The position numbers and the translations under genes were made by a program. DNA of 8,615 nt from assembly GCA_016200955.1 (NCBI GenBank), contig JACQDU010000473.1, positions 1 through 8,615 of the forward strand. Direction: 5' to 3'. Positions 6,206 through 8,615 of the stretch are shown here, one piece after another (the stretch's first letter is position 1; every line of letters starts with the position of its first letter). This DNA is from a bacterium (GTDB taxonomy: Bacteria > Planctomycetota > J058 > JACQDU01). Under the pieces are notes generated by a model. The model had not been told where the DNA came from. It ran no database searches and saw nothing but the letters and a program-made list of their open reading frames with translations.

Positions 6206-6808
6206 GTGAGCTTCCCGCGAAAGCTCGTCGTCGGGGTCGGAGGCGCGTCGGGAGCGCCTTACGCGAAGCGGCTTCTCGACCATCTCGCGGCGATCGCGCC
6301 CGAGATCGAGGTCGGCGTCGTCTTCTCGAAGACGGCCCGCGGGATCTGGGCGCAGGAGGTCGGGACCGATCCGCGCGACCTCCCGTTCCCCGTCTTCGGC
6401 CCGCGCGACTTCGGCGCCCCGTTCGCGTCGGGCTCCGCCGGGTGGCGCCACATGATCGTCGTGCCGGCCTCGATGGGCGGCCTCGCGCGGATCGCTCACG
6501 GGATCTCGGACGACCTCCTCACGCGAGCGGCCGACGTCGTGATCAAGGAGAGAGGCACGCTCATCGTCGTCCCGCGGGAGACTCCTTTCTCAGAGATCCA
6601 CCTCGAGAACATGCTCCGCCTCGCGCGAGCGGGAGCGTTCGTGGTGCCGGCCTCGCCGTCCTTCTACGCGCGCCCGACGACGATCGACGAGCTCGTGGAC
6701 ACGCTCGTCGCGCGGCTCCTCGACCGGCTCGGGATCGAGAACGACCTCATGGAGCGATGGGGCTTCGCGAGCTCGCGCAGCGAGGCTCCCGCGGAGGAGA
6801 CCCTGTGA
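6206..6808 (+). CDS. ubiX: Flavin prenyltransferase UbiX
   Basis: UbiX attaches a dimethylallyl group to FMN, making the prenylated flavin that UbiD-type decarboxylases require. From the GTG at 6206 it has 200 residues, the family size. Motifs are GVGGASGAPYAKRLL (residues 10-24, flavin phosphate binding), FASGSAGWRHMIVVPASMG (73-91), ARIAHGISDDLLTRAADVVIKERGTL (94-119) and VPRETPFSEIHLENM (122-136), followed by a PSFYARPTTIDELVD stretch. The GTG is preceded by GGAGG at 6196-6200 with a 5-base gap. In-frame ATGs at 6149 and 6191 would translate through the hairpin or the ribosome site. The stop overlaps the mqnE start in GTGA. Pairing with the divergent ubiD-family gene makes functional sense. 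Confidence 0.93.
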   Translation: MSFPRKLVVGVGGASGAPYAKRLLDHLAAIAPEIEVGVVFSKTARGIWAQEVGTDPRDLPFPVFGPRDFGAPFASGSAGWRHMIVVPASMGGLARIAHGISDDLLTRAADVVIKERGTLIVVPRETPFSEIHLENMLRLARAGAFVVPASPSFYARPTTIDELVDTLVARLLDRLGIENDLMERWGFASSRSEAPAEETL

Positions 6809-7995
6809 TCGGACTCGCGGACACGACGAGAGAGCTCGCGACCCCTCGAGCGCGAGCGCGCCTCTACGAACGGTCGGGCCTCGCCGAGATCGCGGAGAAG
6901 GTCCGCTCGCGCGAACGCCTCTCGCGCGAGGAGGGAGAGGCCATCTTCCGCTGCCCGGACCTCTTCGCAGTGGGCGCCCTCGCCGACGAGGTGCGCGTCC
7001 GGCTCCACGGAGACACGGCGTACTACAACCGCAACATGCACATGAACCCGACGAACGTGTGCATCGAGCGCTGCCTCTTCTGCGGCTTCGCGCGCCGCTC
7101 GGACGACGAGCCCGGGGCCTTCACGCTCTCTCCCGAGGCCGTCTTCGAGAGAGTCGCGAGCGTCGTCGCGCGCTCTCCCGGCCTCACGGAAGTCCACGTC
7201 GTGGGCGGCCTCCACCCGAAGAAGAGCTTCGACTATTACCTGGACGTCGTGAGAGCCGTCCGCCGCGCGGCGCCGCGCGCGGTCGTGAAGGCCTACACGG
7301 CCGAGGAGATCGACCACTTCGCCCGGATCGCCTCTCTCTCGCTCGAAGCCGTGCTCGTCGCGATGCGGGAAGCGGGCGTGACCGCGATCCCCGGCGGCGG
7401 CGCCGAGATCTTCGACCCCGTCGTGAGGAAGAAGGTCTGCGCGGAGAAGATCCCGGCCGAGCGCTGGTTCGAGGTCCACGCCGAGGCTCACCGGCTCGGC
7501 ATTCCGTCGAACGCGACCATGCTCTTCGGCCACGTCGAGACGCCCGAGCACCGGGTCGATCACGTGCTCCGGGTGCGCGAGGGCCAGGACCGCTCCCGCG
7601 GCTTCCAGACGTTCATCCCGCTCCCGTTCAACCCGAAGGAGACGTTCCTGCGCAAGCTCACGAACGGCCCGACGGGAGCGGACGTGCTGCGCACGCTCGC
7701 GGTCTCGCGACTCCTCCTCGACAACGTCCCTCACCTGAAAGCTTACTGGGTCATGTGCGGCCTCCAGGTCGCGCAGGTCGCGCTCGGCTTCGGCGTGGAC
7801 GACCTCGACGGCACGCTCGTGGAAGAAAAGATCGTCCACATGGCCGGCGCCGAGACTCCGATCGGGCTCACGGAAGAACAGATCGTCCGCACGATCCGCG
7901 AGGCGGGCCGGACGCCCGTCGAGCGGGACAGCTTCTACCGCGAATTGGTGCGAGAGCCCCGGGAAGAACGGGCCCTCGCGGGAGAGATCGCATGA
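6805..7995 (+). CDS. mqnE: Aminofutalosine synthase MqnE (radical SAM)
   Basis: MqnE is a radical-SAM enzyme that adds the 5'-deoxyadenosyl radical to 3-enolpyruvylbenzoate, giving 6-amino-6-deoxyfutalosine. The [4Fe-4S] motif CX3CX2C is present as C86, C90 and C93 in NPTNVCIERCLFCGFAR. Further signatures are EVHVVGGLHP (residues 129-138), KAYTAEEIDHFARI (162-175) and PGGGAEIF (196-203), followed by RWFEVHAEAHRLGIPSNATM and FGHVET. The stretch HMNPTNVC and the long pattern after GGLHP fit MqnE better than its relative MqnC. Length is 396 residues, normal. The GTG start overlaps the ubiX stop by 4 bases and is preceded by GGAGGAGA. The open frame continues upstream in the mqnE frame through ubiX, but that extension is Arg-rich and not family-like. 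Confidence 0.95.
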   Translation: MIGLADTTRELATPRARARLYERSGLAEIAEKVRSRERLSREEGEAIFRCPDLFAVGALADEVRVRLHGDTAYYNRNMHMNPTNVCIERCLFCGFARRSDDEPGAFTLSPEAVFERVASVVARSPGLTEVHVVGGLHPKKSFDYYLDVVRAVRRAAPRAVVKAYTAEEIDHFARIASLSLEAVLVAMREAGVTAIPGGGAEIFDPVVRKKVCAEKIPAERWFEVHAEAHRLGIPSNATMLFGHVETPEHRVDHVLRVREGQDRSRGFQTFIPLPFNPKETFLRKLTNGPTGADVLRTLAVSRLLLDNVPHLKAYWVMCGLQVAQVALGFGVDDLDGTLVEEKIVHMAGAETPIGLTEEQIVRTIREAGRTPVERDSFYRELVREPREERALAGEIA

Positions 7996-8615
7996 GCGCC
8001 TCCGCCGCGCCGTCCCTCGCCGGCCCGAACGTCCTCGACGCGCCGCCCGCGGCGCGACCGCTCCGGCTCGCCGTGATCGCGGACCTGAATGCCCGCCCTC
8101 TCTGGAGCGCGCTCGAGGGAGAGAGCGACGTCGTCCTGCGCAAGCGAACGCCCGCGTGCGCGGCGGGCCTCCTCGAGGCGGACGCGGTCGACGTCGCTCT
8201 CGTGCCGGTCGCCCTCGCGGCGGAGCGCGCGTGGTTCCGTCTCGGCGGGCTCGGGATCGCGGCGCGCGGGGCCGTCGGGAGCGTGCTCGTGCTCTCCGAC
8301 GTGCCGCTCGAGGAAGTCGACGTGATCTACGCCGATGAGGCCTCGCGCACGAGCGCGCTCCTCCTCCAGGTCCTGCTCAAGGAGAGAGGCTCGGCGAGGC
8401 GCGTCGTTCCTCTCCCGACGGCCGAGGCGAGGACGCGCGCTCGCTCGGAGCCCCGCGCGGCCGCTCTCCTGATCGGAGACGCCGCGCTCCGCGCGCGAGG
8501 AGCGTTCGCGCATTCGTGGGACCTCGCTCGAGCGTGGCACGAGAGGACGAGGCTCCCGTTCGTCTTCGGCGTCTGGGCCGCGCGGCGGCCCGTCGCGCTC
8601 GCGGACTGCTCGCGC
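7992..8615 (+). CDS. mqnA: Chorismate dehydratase MqnA (runs off right edge)
   Basis: MqnA dehydrates chorismate to 3-enolpyruvylbenzoate, the committed first step of the futalosine route, and shares the periplasmic-binding-like fold of MqnD. The 208 codons in the window show DVALVPV (residues 67-73), SVLVLSDVPLEEV (97-109), DEASRTSALLLQVLLKER (115-132), AALLIGDAAL (157-166) and later AWHERTRLPFVFGVWAAR, all family-typical. Two usually conserved places differ: the N-terminal SYLNxxP-type motif reads ADLNARP (30-36), and the following Pro-Ser is Pro-Ala (54-55). About 22 extra residues, rich in Ala and Pro, precede the first strand. The ATG overlaps the mqnE stop in ATGA and is preceded by GGAGAG, so the gene belongs to the ubiX-mqnE operon. 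The C-terminal part is outside the window. Confidence 0.92.
   Translation, partial: MSASAAPSLAGPNVLDAPPAARPLRLAVIADLNARPLWSALEGESDVVLRKRTPACAAGLLEADAVDVALVPVALAAERAWFRLGGLGIAARGAVGSVLVLSDVPLEEVDVIYADEASRTSALLLQVLLKERGSARRVVPLPTAEARTRARSEPRAAALLIGDAALRARGAFAHSWDLARAWHERTRLPFVFGVWAARRPVALADCSR

Noticed and set aside
6154..6804. N-terminal extension of mqnE through ubiX
   Set aside because: The extension is ubiX in another frame and Arg-rich. The GTG at 6805, with a good ribosome site and a stop overlap, gives a normal MqnE length.

Overview
The window is GC-rich (roughly two thirds G+C by eye), with strong C/G bias at third codon positions and frequent GTG starts (six of the eight genes). It reads as chromosomal DNA from a GC-rich bacterium that makes menaquinone by the futalosine route. 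The phylum cannot be fixed from the sequence. The extracytoplasmic carboxypeptidase-regulatory-like protein and the futalosine genes would suit groups such as Planctomycetota, Acidobacteriota or a deltaproteobacterial lineage, but that is a guess.

Layout. (1) Positions 1-2088, minus strand: the N-terminal 113 codons of a large acyl-CoA dehydrogenase, cut by the left edge, preceded by a gene for a membrane-anchored protein with a Ser/Pro linker and about five Ig-like carboxypeptidase-regulatory-like domains. (2) Positions 2089-2664: a gap of almost 600 bases with no convincing gene, several inverted repeats and a short 8-base-period tandem repeat. (3) Positions 2665-5170, minus strand: mqnD followed by a translationally coupled ubiD-family decarboxylase. 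The ubiD reading frame is broken by one apparently missing base near 2916/2917. (4) Positions 5171-5373: an AT-richer divergent promoter region. (5) Positions 5374 to the right edge, plus strand: menG/ubiE, ubiX, mqnE and mqnA. The last three overlap by 4 bases at each junction, and mqnA is cut by the right edge.

How the genes work together (family knowledge). MqnA dehydrates chorismate to 3-enolpyruvylbenzoate. The radical-SAM enzyme MqnE joins this to the adenosyl part of SAM to give aminofutalosine. MqnD acts later, releasing 1,4-dihydroxy-6-naphthoate. A UbiD-type decarboxylase, using prenylated FMN made by UbiX, removes the ring carboxylate, and MenG methylates demethylmenaquinone. The window therefore holds the first two steps, the last naphthoate-forming step and the tail of the pathway. 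The deaminase/MqnB hydrolase step, MqnC and the MqnP (UbiA-type) prenyltransferase are absent and may lie beyond the right edge or elsewhere.

I see no RNA gene, CRISPR array, insertion sequence or phage gene. The best leads are the ubiD frameshift, a leader between menG and ubiX with two mutually exclusive hairpins, the octamer repeat and hairpin cluster in the gap, and unusual residues in the SAM motif of MenG and the N-terminal motif of MqnA.
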